Positions 1-9,316 of a stretch of 50,138 nucleotides of DNA are shown here, piece by piece. Under the pieces are notes generated by a model. It had not been told where the DNA came from and made no database searches. It saw only the letters and a list, made by a program, of their open reading frames with translations. Location of the stretch: contig NZ_BJMM01000047.1 of assembly GCF_006539165.1 (NCBI RefSeq), positions 1-50,138 of the forward strand, in the 5' to 3' direction. Every line of letters starts with the position of its first letter. Position 1 is the first letter of the stretch. Source of the stretch: Streptomyces cacaoi. Its GTDB lineage: Bacteria; Actinomycetota; Actinomycetes; Streptomycetales; Streptomycetaceae. The translations under genes and the position numbers were made by a program.

Positions 1-50
1 CCCGGGGATCGCCGGGCGCAACGGCCCAGCAGCACAGGAGAGCCGCCACG

Positions 51-1505
51 ATGAGTCTCCCCGTCGCCCCCGCCGACGCCCCGGCGCCGGCCGACGGCCC
101 GCAGCGCAGCTCGCTGCGCGGTGCGTACGGCGCCGTCGGCTTCATGGCCTTCGTCGAGCTGATCAGCGGTATCCACCAGGGCTTCCTGCCGCCGCTGCTG
201 CCCGAGCTGGGCTCGCTGCACGGCACCTCGGCCGGCGCGGTCGGCTGGGTGGTGAGTATGCAGCTGCTGTCAGCGGCGGTCGCCGTGCCGGTGCTGACCA
301 AGCTCGGCGACATGTACGGGCACCGAAGACTGCTGCGCATCGCCGTGGCCGTCACCCTGGCCGGCGCGGTCCTGATCGCGCTGGCGCCGTCGATGCCGGT
401 GGTGCTCGCCGGACGGTTCCTGATGGGCCCGCTGTCGGCGTGGCTGCCGCTGGAGATCGCCATCGTCCACGACCGGATCCGGGGCGAGGGCGCACGCCGG
501 GCCATCGGGCTGCTCATCGGCTGCATGCTGGCCGGTTTCGCGCTGGGCAGCGTGCTCGGCGGCTGGGTGCAGGGCCTCACCGGCGACGTCCGGCTGACGC
601 TGCTGCTCCCGGCGGTGCTCACGCTGGCCTGTCTCGTGGTCACCTTCCGGCTGATCCCGGAGTCCGTGGTGCGGGCGGCCCGCCGCCTGGACGGGCCCGG
701 GTTCGTGGGGCTGGCGGCGGGTCTGCTGCTGCTCCAGTTCCCGCTCTCCCAGGTCGCCACCGTCGGCTGGGGCGCGACGCGGGTGTGGCTGCCGCTGCTG
801 CTGGCGGCCCTCGTGCTGGGCGTCTGGGGCTGGTGGGAGCTGCGCACCCCGGAGCCGGCCATCGATCTGCGGGCCCTGGCGTCGCTGCGCATCTGGCCGG
901 TGATTCTGGCGTCGATGATGTACGCGATCGCCCTGTTCGGCTCGCAGTCGCCCAACTCGACCTTCCTGGGGACGGAGTCCTCGCACGGCTACGGCTTCGG
1001 ACTGAGCGCCTCGGGCATCGCGTGGGCCACCCTGCCGCAGACCCTCACCGCCGTCGTCGGCGCCCAGCTGCACACCCGGATCGCCCGCCGGCTGGGGCTG
1101 CGCGGCTCGGTCGCCCTGGGCGCGGTGGTCCTGGCACTCGGGTACGGGGCCGTCGTCGTGCACGACTCCGATCTGACGTTCTTCGTACTCGCCATCGCCG
1201 TGGGCGGGTTCGGCAACGGGCTGCTGTCCGGCGGCCTGCCCTCGCTCGTCGCGGAGAACGCTCCCGAGGACCAGACGGGTATCGCCGCGGGCCTCTACAA
1301 CACCGTGCGCACCCTGGCCGGGGGGCTGGCGGGCGGCGTGTTCGCCGTCGTCCTCGGCAACATGGTGCTCGCGGGCACGGACATCCCGGCGGCCACCGCC
1401 TACCACCTGGTGTGGGGCTGCTGTGCTGCCGCCGGGGTCGTCGCCGCGCTGCTCGCCCTGTTCGTGGCGCGCGGCGGAACCACCGTCGAGGAGAAGAAGC
1501 ACTGA
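51..1505 (+). CDS. MFS transporter
   Basis: Predicted cytoplasmic-membrane transporter of the major facilitator superfamily, 484 residues, probably 12-14 membrane segments. After a polar N-terminus of about 25 residues, hydrophobic helices alternate with short loops. The loop LGDMYGHRR (about residues 84-92) is the MFS motif A between helices 2 and 3. The start ATG has an AGGAGA ribosome-binding site 9 nt upstream (36-41). Its stop codon shares a base with the ATG of the following M20 amidohydrolase (TGATG), so the two are translationally coupled and may act on the same compound, for example uptake followed by deacylation. The substrate cannot be read from sequence. The family call is firm; direction of transport is unknown. 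Confidence 0.9.
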   Translation: MSLPVAPADAPAPADGPQRSSLRGAYGAVGFMAFVELISGIHQGFLPPLLPELGSLHGTSAGAVGWVVSMQLLSAAVAVPVLTKLGDMYGHRRLLRIAVAVTLAGAVLIALAPSMPVVLAGRFLMGPLSAWLPLEIAIVHDRIRGEGARRAIGLLIGCMLAGFALGSVLGGWVQGLTGDVRLTLLLPAVLTLACLVVTFRLIPESVVRAARRLDGPGFVGLAAGLLLLQFPLSQVATVGWGATRVWLPLLLAALVLGVWGWWELRTPEPAIDLRALASLRIWPVILASMMYAIALFGSQSPNSTFLGTESSHGYGFGLSASGIAWATLPQTLTAVVGAQLHTRIARRLGLRGSVALGAVVLALGYGAVVVHDSDLTFFVLAIAVGGFGNGLLSGGLPSLVAENAPEDQTGIAAGLYNTVRTLAGGLAGGVFAVVLGNMVLAGTDIPAATAYHLVWGCCAAAGVVAALLALFVARGGTTVEEKKH

Positions 1506-2800
1506 TGACACGCCCCGCCGCCGAAGCCGCCCGAACCGCCGGTGACGCGAGCGACGCCGATGCAGCCGCTGACGCCGGATCCGCCGGTGACGCCGCTGCC
1601 CGGCTGCGTGCCGAGGCCGAGGCCCTGGCACCCGAACTGGCCGAGCTGCGGCACGCGTTGCACGCCGAGCCCGAACTCGGCCTCGAACTCCCGCGGACCC
1701 GGGAGAAGGTGCTGGCGGCGCTGGAGGGCCTGCCGCTGACGGTCACCACCGGCAAGAACATCGGCTCGGTGACCGCCGTGCTGCGCGGCGCACACCCCGG
1801 CCCGGCCGTCCTGCTGCGCGCCGACATGGACGCGCTGCCGCTCACGGAGGAGGCGGACGTCCCCTACGCCTCCCGCTTCGAGGGCGTCATGCACGCCTGC
1901 GGGCACGATCTGCACACGGCCGCGCTGGTGGGCGCGGCCCGGCTGCTGAGCGCCCGCAGGGAGGAGCTGTCCGGCTCCGTCGTCTTCATGTTCCAGCCGG
2001 GCGAGGAGGGGTACGACGGCGCGGCGGCGATGATCGAGGAGGGCGTGCTGGAGGCGGCGGGCGAACGCCCCGTCGCGGCCTACGCGTTGCACGTCTCGTC
2101 CAACGGCAACGGCGTCGACCGGCTCGGTGGCGTGCACACCCGCGTGGGCACGCAGACGGTCGCCAACGCCGAACTGCACGTCACCGTACGGGGCGTGGGC
2201 GGCCACGGCTCCACCCCGCACCAGGCCGCCGACCCGGTGCCGGCCATGGCCGAGATGATCACCGCGCTCCAGACGCTGGTGACCCGCGCCGTGCCGGCCT
2301 TCGAGCCCCTCGTCCTCACGGTCGGTCTCGTCCGGGCGGGCACCAAGCCCAACATCATCCCCGAGGACGCCTCGTTCGGCGCCACCGTCCGCTGCACCAG
2401 CACCGAGGGCATCCGCGACTATCTGCGCCGGGCCACCGCCCTGTGCGAGGGCATCGCGGCGGGCCACGGGGTGCGGGCCGAGGTGCGCGCCGACGAGCAG
2501 TACCCGGCGATGGTGCACGCGGCCGAGGCCGTCGAACTGGCCCGGGAGACCGTCACGGAGCTGTACGGGGAGGGCGCGTTCCGGATCTCGCGGGATCCGC
2601 TGATGGTCTCCGAGGACTTCTCCCGCGTGCTGGACGCCGTGCCCGGCGTCCAGTTCCAGCTCAGCGCCTGCCCGCCCGAAGTCCGGCCCGAGGACGCCCC
2701 GTTCAACCACTCGAGCCAGGCCGTGTTCGACGACGGCGCCCTCCCGGTCGGCGCCGCCGTCCTGGCACGTATGGCCCTGCGGAGGCTGGCCCGCGCCTGA
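1505..2800 (+). CDS. M20 family metallo-amidohydrolase (hippurate hydrolase-like)
   Basis: Probable cytosolic amidohydrolase of the M20D family (N-acyl amino acid/hippurate hydrolase, IAA-amino acid hydrolase type), 431 residues. Visible metal-site motifs are HACGHDLHTAAL (about 120-131), FQPGEEGYDGA with the Glu-Glu pair (about 160-170), a following HVSS histidine, and FNHSSQAVFDDGAL near the C-terminus. The lid/dimer domain starts near GVGGHGSTPHQAADP. The first 35 residues are an Ala/Asp-rich extension unlike the family. The start overlaps the MFS stop by one base, so it is probably translated by coupling. The exact N-acyl substrate is unknown. Length agrees with the family (about 390-430). 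Confidence 0.9.
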   Translation: MTRPAAEAARTAGDASDADAAADAGSAGDAAARLRAEAEALAPELAELRHALHAEPELGLELPRTREKVLAALEGLPLTVTTGKNIGSVTAVLRGAHPGPAVLLRADMDALPLTEEADVPYASRFEGVMHACGHDLHTAALVGAARLLSARREELSGSVVFMFQPGEEGYDGAAAMIEEGVLEAAGERPVAAYALHVSSNGNGVDRLGGVHTRVGTQTVANAELHVTVRGVGGHGSTPHQAADPVPAMAEMITALQTLVTRAVPAFEPLVLTVGLVRAGTKPNIIPEDASFGATVRCTSTEGIRDYLRRATALCEGIAAGHGVRAEVRADEQYPAMVHAAEAVELARETVTELYGEGAFRISRDPLMVSEDFSRVLDAVPGVQFQLSACPPEVRPEDAPFNHSSQAVFDDGALPVGAAVLARMALRRLARA

Positions 2801-2898
2801 CAGGTGTGCCGGGGAGTGCCCGGAAGGTGCGGGTGCCGAGAGTGCGGGGTGGTGCCCGCAGAGTGCGGGTGTGCGCGGGTGGAGGGCCCGGCGTGTGT

Positions 2899-4251
2899 TC
2901 AGGGCAGGTGCAGCGTGAGCGCCTCGCCCCGGCGGCGGACGGTGACCTCCGCGTGCGTACCGCACTCCCGGACGACCGCGCGTGCCTGCTCGATCCCCGT
3001 CCGCCAGTCGTCGAGCAGCCGCAGATCGATCTCCTCCCGCCAGGTCCCGTCGGGCAGGTGGTAACGGGCCGGGCCGTGGGTGACTCCGCCCGAACCGGCC
3101 CGTCGGAGGCGCTCGTTGAGCGCCGCGAGCGGCGGTCCGCCGCGCTGCTGCGCCGGCAGGACGAGCCGCGCGCCGTACGACCGCAGCGGGCGCGGCGCCG
3201 GGCCGGTGTGCGCGCGCAGGAGGACGCCGGGCTCGACGCCCAGCAGCAGCTCGGTCATCACCAGTGCCCGCAGGGTGCCGGCCTCGGGAGCCAGCGCGTC
3301 CAGCACGGCCGCGTCCGTGCAGCCCCGGTCCCGCACCGCGGCGCGCAGCTCGGCGCGCCGGGCCGCCGTCCCGTCGCGGCCGAAGGCGTGTGCGGCGGCG
3401 CGTACCGCCTCCGCCGCCGCCCAGGGCTGCCGGGCGGTCTCGGCGCACCGCAGCCGGGCCTGCTCGACGGTTCCCGCGAGGGCGTCGAAGGGGAAGTCCG
3501 GATACTCCGGTGAGCGCAGGGAGCCCAGGCTTCCGGAGGGGAAGTGCTCCCGGTCCGGGTCGTGCGCGTACGGAAGGCCCACGGCGGCCTCCCCGGCCCC
3601 GCCCCCGGCCCCGCGGCCGTCCCCGTCCCCGCTCTCGTCCTCGTCCGGGAACCACTCGTCCGGGTACCGGTGGCCGGTGTCCTCGTCCCGGACCCACCGG
3701 ATGCCGGAGGCGCGCAGGTCCGCCAGGCTCGCGTAGACGAGGCGCTGGTACGCGTCGAGGCCGGGCAGCCCGGCGAACGCCTCGCGCAGCAGCGGCAGCG
3801 CCGTCGCGGCGTCCGCCTCGTCGCACACCGGCGCGAAACGGCTGAGCAGCGCGAGGTGGGGCCCGGGATACGCGGCGCGGGGATCGGCCAGCGCGGCGGC
3901 CCGGCACAGCACATCGGCCTCCCGCCAGTGCAGCCCGTACGGGGTCGGGTGCGCCTGGTCGTCCCAGCCGAGCTGGAGCGGCTCTGCGGAGCCGGGGTCC
4001 AGCAGGCTCAGGGTGAGTTCGAACGGCCCGGCCTCCACCAGCACGGCCCGGCCGCCCCCGGCGTCGTAGACGACGCGGTCGTCACCGGCGCCGCCCCGCG
4101 GACCCGCGCCCTCCGCCGCTTCCCGGGCCTCGTCGAACGCCTCGGCGCTGCCGCTGCCGTACTCCTTGTACTCGCAGAACTCGTCGAAGTACCAGAAGCC
4201 CCAGAAGTCCGGGTCGTCGTAGGGGAGTGGGGAGAGGCTGCCGTCCGTCAT
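2899..4251 (-). CDS. Hypothetical protein, acidic, no recognised family
   Basis: Protein of 450 residues that I do not recognise. It begins MTDGSLSPLPYDDPDFWGFW, rich in aromatic and acidic residues, and has a low-complexity Asp/Gly stretch near residues 195-215. The rest is Ala/Leu/Arg-rich and reads as helical, possibly repeat-like. No signal peptide, membrane segment or catalytic motif is visible. Codon bias (G/C third positions throughout) supports a real gene. The ATG at 4251 was chosen because the upstream in-frame extension crosses the terminator hairpin of the neighbouring operon; no clear ribosome-binding site is seen. It is convergent with the M20 gene. The 98-bp gap between them is rich in GAGTGCGGG-like repeats. 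Confidence 0.7.
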   Translation of the reverse strand: MTDGSLSPLPYDDPDFWGFWYFDEFCEYKEYGSGSAEAFDEAREAAEGAGPRGGAGDDRVVYDAGGGRAVLVEAGPFELTLSLLDPGSAEPLQLGWDDQAHPTPYGLHWREADVLCRAAALADPRAAYPGPHLALLSRFAPVCDEADAATALPLLREAFAGLPGLDAYQRLVYASLADLRASGIRWVRDEDTGHRYPDEWFPDEDESGDGDGRGAGGGAGEAAVGLPYAHDPDREHFPSGSLGSLRSPEYPDFPFDALAGTVEQARLRCAETARQPWAAAEAVRAAAHAFGRDGTAARRAELRAAVRDRGCTDAAVLDALAPEAGTLRALVMTELLLGVEPGVLLRAHTGPAPRPLRSYGARLVLPAQQRGGPPLAALNERLRRAGSGGVTHGPARYHLPDGTWREEIDLRLLDDWRTGIEQARAVVRECGTHAEVTVRRRGEALTLHLP

Positions 4252-4336
4252 GCGGGGATGATCGCATCCACCGGCCGCAGGACGCGGACCGCCCCCGTGC
4301 GGCCCGGAGGAGCCGGAACCCGCCCGGGACCACCGC

Positions 4337-4369
4337 GCCCCTGTCCGCCCGTCGAGGGCGAACAGGGGC
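4337..4369 (-). terminator. Terminator hairpin of the fad operon
   Basis: Inverted repeat: GCCCCTGT then CGCCC on the left, GGGCG then ACAGGGGC on the right, a 14-position stem with one mismatch and a 5-nt loop. It lies 26 bp beyond the stop of the hydratase/dehydrogenase gene, where transcription of that operon would end. Confidence 0.7.
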
Positions 4370-4394
4370 TGCGCACAAGGACGGTGACGCCCCG

Positions 4395-6524
4395 TCAGGC
4401 GGCCGGGACGCTCGCGGTGCCCGGCTCCAGGAAGCGGCGTCCCGTGACGCGCTCGCTGACGCCCTCGCGGTCCAGGTACGGGGTGATCCCGCCCAGGTGG
4501 AAGGGCCAGCCGGCGCCGGTGATCAGGCACAGGTCGATGTCCTGCGCCTCGGCGACGACGCCCTCGTCGAGCATGAGGCGGATCTCCTCGGCGATGGCGT
4601 TCAGCGCCCGCTCGCGCACCTGCTCCTCGGTCAGCTGCGTGTCCCCGGTCTCGAAGAGCGCGGCGACGGCGGGGTCGATCTCCAGCGTGCCCGGCACGTA
4701 CAGATTCCGCTTGCCGGCCCCGACGACCCGGCCGAGGTTGGCCGAGACGGCGAACCGGTCCGGGAAGGCCGCGTTGAGCGTCTGCGAGACGTGGTGCGCG
4801 ACGGCCGGGCCGACCAGCTCCAGCAGCACGATCGGCGACATCGGCAGCCCCAGTGGCCCCAGCGCGCGGTCGGCCACCTCCACGGGTGTGCCCTCGTCGA
4901 TGGAGGCCAGCACCTCGCCCAGGAACCGGGTCAGCACCCGGTTGACGACGAACGCCGGCGCGTCCTTGACCAGCACGGCCGACTTCTTCAGCTTCTTGGC
5001 GACGGCGAACGCCGTGGCCAGCGAGGCGTCGTCGGTCTTCTCGCCCCGGACGATCTCCAGCAGCGGCAGGACGGCGACGGGGTTGAAGAAGTGGAAGCCG
5101 ACGACCCGCTCGGGGTGCTTGAGCTGCGAGGCCATCTCGGAGACGGACAGCGAGGAGGTGTTGGTGGCGAGCACGGCGTGCTCCGGCACGACCGCCTCGA
5201 CCTCGGCGAACACCTTCTGCTTGACGCCCATCTCCTCGAACACGGCCTCGATGACGAAGTCCGCGTCGGCGAAGGAGGCGGCCTTGTCCAGCGAGCCCGT
5301 CACCAGGCCCTTGAGCCGGTTGGCCTTGTCCTGGTTCACCCGGCCCTTGAGCAGCAGCTTGTCGATCTCCTCGTGGCAGTAGGCCACGCCCTTGTCGACC
5401 CGCTCCTGATCGATGTCGGTCAGCACGACCGGCACCTCCAGGCGCCGCGCGAACAGCAGCCCGAGCTGCGAGGCCATCAGACCCGCGCCGACGACACCGA
5501 CCTTGGTGACCGGACGGGCCAGCTCCTTCGACGGCGCACCCGCAGGACGCTTGGCCCGCTTCTGCACCAGGTCGAACGCGTAGAGCCCGCTGCGCAGTTC
5601 ACCGCTCATGATCAGGTCGGCGAGCGCGGAGTCCTCCGCCTCGAAGCCCTGCCGCAGGTCGCCGTTCTTCGCCTGCGCGATGATGTCCAGCGCCCGGTAG
5701 GGAGCCGGTGCGGCGCCGTGCACCTTGCTGTCGGCGATCTCCTTGCCGCGTGCGACGGCCGCGTCCCAGCCCTCGCCCCGGTCGACCTCGGCCCGGGTGA
5801 CCTCGACCTCGCCGCGCAGCACGGCCGAGGTCCAGCGCAGCGACTCCTCCAGGAAGTCCGCGCCCTCGAACAGCGCGTCGGCGATGCCGAGTTCGTAGAC
5901 CTGCTTGCCCTTCAGCTGCCGGTTCTGGTTGAGCGAGTTCTCGATGATCACGCTCACCGCACGGTCGGCACCGATCAGGTTCGGCAGCAGCGCACAGCCG
6001 CCCCAGCCGGGGACCAGCCCGAGGAAGACCTCCGGCAGCGAGAAGGCCGGCAGCGCGGCCGAGACGGTGCGGTAGGTGCAGTGCAGCCCCACCTCGACAC
6101 CGCCGCCCATGGCCGCGCCGTTGTAGTACGCGAACGTCGGCACGGCCAGCGCGGACAGCCGCTTGAACACGTCGTGCCCACCGCGCCCGATGGCCAGCGC
6201 GTCCTCGTGCCGGGTCAGCTGCCCGACGCCCTTGAGGTCGGCGCCCACGGCGAAGATGAACGGCTTGCCGGTGATGCCGACGCCCTTGATCTCGCCGTCC
6301 GCCGCCTCCTTCTCGACCTGGTCGATGGCGGCGTCCAGGTTGGCCAGCGAGGCCGGCCCGAAGGTGGTGGGCTTGGTGTGGTCCAGCCCGTTGTCCAGGG
6401 TGATCAGCGCGAACTTCCCCGCGCCGGACGGCAGATCGAGATGGCGCACGTGCGCCTGCGTGACGACCTCGTCCGGGAACAGCTCGGCCGCGCCCTTCAG
6501 CAGCTCGGCGGTCTTGCTAGTCAC
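4395..6524 (-). CDS. Enoyl-CoA hydratase / 3-hydroxyacyl-CoA dehydrogenase fusion (FadB/FadJ-type)
   Basis: Multifunctional beta-oxidation alpha subunit, 709 residues, cytosolic. The N-terminal crotonase domain (about 1-300) carries the oxyanion-hole segment NGAAMGGGVEVG and SLPEVFLGLVPGWGG with the catalytic glutamate region. The C-terminal part starts with the NAD-binding motif VGVVGAGLMASQ (about 335-345), followed by the dehydrogenase fold with HFFNPV and two C-terminal helical domains. It hydrates enoyl-CoA and oxidises 3-hydroxyacyl-CoA. The GTG start at 6524 overlaps the thiolase stop as GTGA and has GGGAGGG upstream inside the thiolase gene, so the two subunits are co-translated. A longer in-frame ATG start upstream would overlap the thiolase by about 65 bp and is less likely. 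Confidence 0.95.
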   Translation of the reverse strand: MTSKTAELLKGAAELFPDEVVTQAHVRHLDLPSGAGKFALITLDNGLDHTKPTTFGPASLANLDAAIDQVEKEAADGEIKGVGITGKPFIFAVGADLKGVGQLTRHEDALAIGRGGHDVFKRLSALAVPTFAYYNGAAMGGGVEVGLHCTYRTVSAALPAFSLPEVFLGLVPGWGGCALLPNLIGADRAVSVIIENSLNQNRQLKGKQVYELGIADALFEGADFLEESLRWTSAVLRGEVEVTRAEVDRGEGWDAAVARGKEIADSKVHGAAPAPYRALDIIAQAKNGDLRQGFEAEDSALADLIMSGELRSGLYAFDLVQKRAKRPAGAPSKELARPVTKVGVVGAGLMASQLGLLFARRLEVPVVLTDIDQERVDKGVAYCHEEIDKLLLKGRVNQDKANRLKGLVTGSLDKAASFADADFVIEAVFEEMGVKQKVFAEVEAVVPEHAVLATNTSSLSVSEMASQLKHPERVVGFHFFNPVAVLPLLEIVRGEKTDDASLATAFAVAKKLKKSAVLVKDAPAFVVNRVLTRFLGEVLASIDEGTPVEVADRALGPLGLPMSPIVLLELVGPAVAHHVSQTLNAAFPDRFAVSANLGRVVGAGKRNLYVPGTLEIDPAVAALFETGDTQLTEEQVRERALNAIAEEIRLMLDEGVVAEAQDIDLCLITGAGWPFHLGGITPYLDREGVSERVTGRRFLEPGTASVPAA

Positions 6525-7738
6525 TTGTTGCCCTCCCAGTGGGGGTTCTCCCAGATGACGGTCCCGCCCATGCCGAAGCCGACGCACATGGTGGTCAGCC
6601 CGTAGCGCACGTGCGGCTGCTCCTCGAACTGCCGGGCGAGCTGGGTCATCAGCCGCACACCGGAGGAGGCCAGCGGGTGACCGAAGGCGATCGCCCCGCC
6701 GTACTGGTTGACGCGCGGGTCGTCGTCGGCGATGCCGTAGTGGTCGAGCAGCGCCAGCACCTGGACGGCGAACGCCTCGTTGATCTCCAGCAGCCCGATG
6801 TCGTCCATCGAGAGCCCGGCCTTGGCCAGCGCCTTCTCCGTGGCCGGCACCGGCCCGACGCCCATCACCTCGGGCTCGACACCGGCGAACGCGAACGAGA
6901 CCAGCCGCATCCGCACCGGCAGCCCCAGCTCCCGCGCCACGTCCTCACCGGCGAGCAGCGAGGCCGTCGCACCGTCGTTCAGCCCCGCGGAGTTGCCCGG
7001 CGTGACCCGGCCGTGCGCCCGGAACGGCGTCTTCAGCCCGGCCAGCCCCTCCAGCGTGGTGCCCGGCCGCATCGGCTCGTCGGCGGTCGCCAGCCCCCAG
7101 CCGGTCTCCCCGCCCTCGGGCGAGGTGCGCCGCACCGAGACCGGCACCAGGTCCGGCTGGATCCGCTCGTTCGCGTACGCCTTGGCCGCCTTCTCCTGGC
7201 TGCGCACGGCGTAGGCGTCGGCGCGCTCCTTGGTCAGGTGCGGGAAGCGGTCGTGCAGGTTCTCCGCGGTCATCCCCATGAACATCGCGGACTCGTCGAC
7301 CAGCTTCTCCGAGACGAACCGCGGGTTGGGGTCCACGCCCTCGCCCATCGGGTGGCGCCCCATGTGCTCGACCCCGCCGGCCACGACCACGTCGTAGGCG
7401 CCGAACGCGATGGAGCCGGCGGTCGTCGTCACGGCCGTCATCGCACCCGCGCACATCCGGTCGATGGAGTAGCCGGGCACGGTCTTCGGCAGGCCGGCGA
7501 GGATCCCGGCGGTACGGCCCAGGGTCAGCCCCTGGTCGCCGATCTGCGTCGTCGCGGCGACGGCGACCTCGTCGACGCGCTCCACAGGCAGGTCGGGATT
7601 GCGGCGCAGCAGCTCACGGATGCACTTGACGACCATGTCGTCGGCGCGCGTCTCGTGATAGATGCCCTTGGGGCCCGCCTTGCCGAACGGTGTGCGAACG
7701 CCGTCGACGAAGACGACATCCCTTGCGGTACGAGGCAC
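6521..7738 (-). CDS. Acetyl-CoA C-acyltransferase (thiolase, FadA-type)
   Basis: Thiolase of 405 residues that cleaves 3-ketoacyl-CoA in fatty-acid beta-oxidation and forms a complex with the downstream alpha subunit. The nucleophilic cysteine is C96 in DRMCAGAMTAV. The C-terminal signatures are NQYGGAIAFGHPLASSG (His base) and CVGFGMGG (second Cys). The start is GTG at 7738 with GGAGGAGAG about 6 nt upstream. It is the first gene of a two-gene operon, overlapping the next gene by 4 nt. A promoter with a small dyad is seen 43-70 bp upstream. Confidence 0.95.
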   Translation of the reverse strand: MPRTARDVVFVDGVRTPFGKAGPKGIYHETRADDMVVKCIRELLRRNPDLPVERVDEVAVAATTQIGDQGLTLGRTAGILAGLPKTVPGYSIDRMCAGAMTAVTTTAGSIAFGAYDVVVAGGVEHMGRHPMGEGVDPNPRFVSEKLVDESAMFMGMTAENLHDRFPHLTKERADAYAVRSQEKAAKAYANERIQPDLVPVSVRRTSPEGGETGWGLATADEPMRPGTTLEGLAGLKTPFRAHGRVTPGNSAGLNDGATASLLAGEDVARELGLPVRMRLVSFAFAGVEPEVMGVGPVPATEKALAKAGLSMDDIGLLEINEAFAVQVLALLDHYGIADDDPRVNQYGGAIAFGHPLASSGVRLMTQLARQFEEQPHVRYGLTTMCVGFGMGGTVIWENPHWEGNK

Positions 7739-7780
7739 GTTGGCTCTCCTCCAGGTGCGGCCGGGGGTCGGTCGGACCCC

Positions 7781-7808
7781 ATGCTACTTGTGGGTAACCA
7801 CCTGGCAA
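7781..7808 (-). promoter_or_regulatory. Promoter of the fad operon with a dyad in its spacer
   Basis: On the minus strand: -35 TTGCCA (7803-7808), a 16-bp spacer, and -10 TAGCAT (7781-7786), about 43 bp upstream of the thiolase start. The spacer contains GTGG-GTAA-CCAC (plus-strand reading, 7790-7801), a small inverted repeat placed where a repressor could block RNA polymerase. The regulator is unknown. Confidence 0.6.
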
Positions 7809-7914
7809 GGCCCGCCCCGGATCAGAAGCACACGTCACATCCCGCGGCGCCGAACACCCCTGCCCGGGGCTCCCCCGAAGACCCCGCCCGCCGGCTCCCC
7901 GGCCCGAACACCCC

Positions 7915-7949
7915 GCGGGGCCGGGGCGCTTCACCCGGGCCGGCCCCGC
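7915..7949 (-). terminator. Hairpin downstream of the RNase D gene
   Basis: Perfect 10-bp inverted repeat GCGGGGCCGG / CCGGCCCCGC with a 15-nt loop, about 75 bp beyond the stop of the RNase D-like gene. It probably ends that transcript. There is no T-run, which is usual in Streptomyces. Confidence 0.45.
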
Positions 7950-8021
7950 ACCCCCGCTCCCGTCCGGCACGGCCCGGCGGACGACGGGGACGGCCCCGCC
8001 CCCGCAACGGACGCAGCCCCG

Positions 8022-9284
8022 TCAGGCGGAGACGGAGAGCGCCGCGCGCAGCAGCTCCGCGGTCTGCCCGATCTGCCACTCGCGGGCGCCCATCCGCCGC
8101 AGCGCCTCGCCGACCGTCTCCCGCGTCACCTCGGCCGGCGGCTCCCAGCACAGCCGCCGCACCGTGTCCGGCGTCAGCAGATTCTCCTGCGGAAGGTTCA
8201 ACTCCTCCGCGTGCTGCGTCACCGCGGCACGCGCCGCCGTGAGCCGGGCCGCCGCGTCCGGGTCCTTGTCCGCCCACGAGCGCGGCGGCGGCGGACCGGC
8301 CGGAGCCTGGCTCTGCTGCGGCAGCTCCGACTCCGGCAGCGCCCGCGCCCGCTCGACGGCCGCCTGCCACTGCTCCAGCTGCCGCCGTCCCATCCGGTGG
8401 CCGAACCCGGGGAGCGCCGCGAGCGCCCGCGCGTTCGCCGGGGACGCCAGCGCCGCCTCGACGATCGCCGCGTCCGAGAGCACCTTCCCCGGAGAGACGT
8501 CCCGCTTCCTGGCCACCGCGTCCCGCGTCTGCCACAACTCCCGCACCACGGCCATCTGCCGCCGTCTGCGCACCTTGTGCATGCCCGACGTGCGCCGCCA
8601 CGGGTCCTTGCGCGGGGGCGGCGGGGGAGCGGCGACGATCGCGGCGAACTCCTCCCGCGCCCACTCCAGCTTGCCCTGCCCGGCCAGCTCCTCCTCCAGC
8701 GCGTCGCGCAGATCCACCAGCAGTTCCACGTCCAGCGCCGCGTACCGCAGCCACGGCTCGGGAAGCGGTCTGGTGGACCAGTCGACGGCGGAGTGCCCCT
8801 TCTCCAGGGCGTAGCCGAGGACGTTCTCCACCATGGCGCCCAGCCCGACCCGGGGGAACCCGGCCAGCCGACCGGCCAGCTCGGTGTCGAACAGCCGCGC
8901 GGGGCGCATACCTATCTCACGGAGACACGGCAGATCCTGGGTGGCCGCGTGCAGCACCCACTCGCTCTGCGCGAGCGCGGCGTCCAGCGCGGTGAGATCG
9001 GGGCAGGCGACCGGATCGATCAGCGCGGTGCCGGCGCCTTCGCGGCGCAGCTGCACCAGATAGGCCCGCTGACCGTAGCGGTAGCCGGAGGCCCGCTCGG
9101 CGTCCACCGCCACCGGACCCGTCGCCTCCGCGAACGCCGCGGTGACCCGGGCCAGACCGTCTCCGGTGACGGTGACGGGTGGGATGCCCTCGCGTGGCTC
9201 CAGCAGCGGGACCGGCGCCGGACCGGATTCGGGACGGGGGGCCTGAGCTGCCTGTGCTGATGCGGTCTCTTGGGCGTCGGTCAC
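8022..9284 (-). CDS. Ribonuclease D-like 3'-5' exonuclease with HRDC domain
   Basis: DEDD-family 3'-5' exoribonuclease, 420 residues, probably in tRNA or stable-RNA 3' processing. The exonuclease domain (about 30-210) shows VAVDAERASGYRYGQRAYLVQL (first Asp and Glu), LTALDAAL..SEWVLHAATQD, and RYAALDVELLVDL, the YxxxD motif typical of DEDDy enzymes. An HRDC-like helical domain follows (about 225-300, region RRRRQMAVVRELWQTRDAVARK), then a C-terminal region also with Trp/Leu helices. Start GTG at 9284 has no ribosome-binding site but a TACCCT hexamer ends 6 nt upstream, suggesting a leaderless mRNA. Confidence 0.9.
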   Translation of the reverse strand: MTDAQETASAQAAQAPRPESGPAPVPLLEPREGIPPVTVTGDGLARVTAAFAEATGPVAVDAERASGYRYGQRAYLVQLRREGAGTALIDPVACPDLTALDAALAQSEWVLHAATQDLPCLREIGMRPARLFDTELAGRLAGFPRVGLGAMVENVLGYALEKGHSAVDWSTRPLPEPWLRYAALDVELLVDLRDALEEELAGQGKLEWAREEFAAIVAAPPPPPRKDPWRRTSGMHKVRRRRQMAVVRELWQTRDAVARKRDVSPGKVLSDAAIVEAALASPANARALAALPGFGHRMGRRQLEQWQAAVERARALPESELPQQSQAPAGPPPPRSWADKDPDAAARLTAARAAVTQHAEELNLPQENLLTPDTVRRLCWEPPAEVTRETVGEALRRMGAREWQIGQTAELLRAALSVSA

Positions 9285-9290
9285 CAGTCA

Positions 9291-9296
9291 AGGGTA
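9291..9296 (-). promoter_or_regulatory. Candidate -10 element, leaderless RNase D gene
   Basis: TACCCT on the minus strand ends 6 nt before the GTG start, so transcription would begin at the start codon. No good -35 is visible. Confidence 0.4.
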
Positions 9297-9316
9297 TCCA
9301 TGTGCACGCACTGCAA

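Noticed and set aside
4252..4530. N-terminal extension of the hypothetical protein at 2899-4251 by about 90 residues
   Set aside because: It would run through the terminator hairpin of the fad operon and into the 3' end of the dehydrogenase gene; the ATG at 4251 is more sensible.
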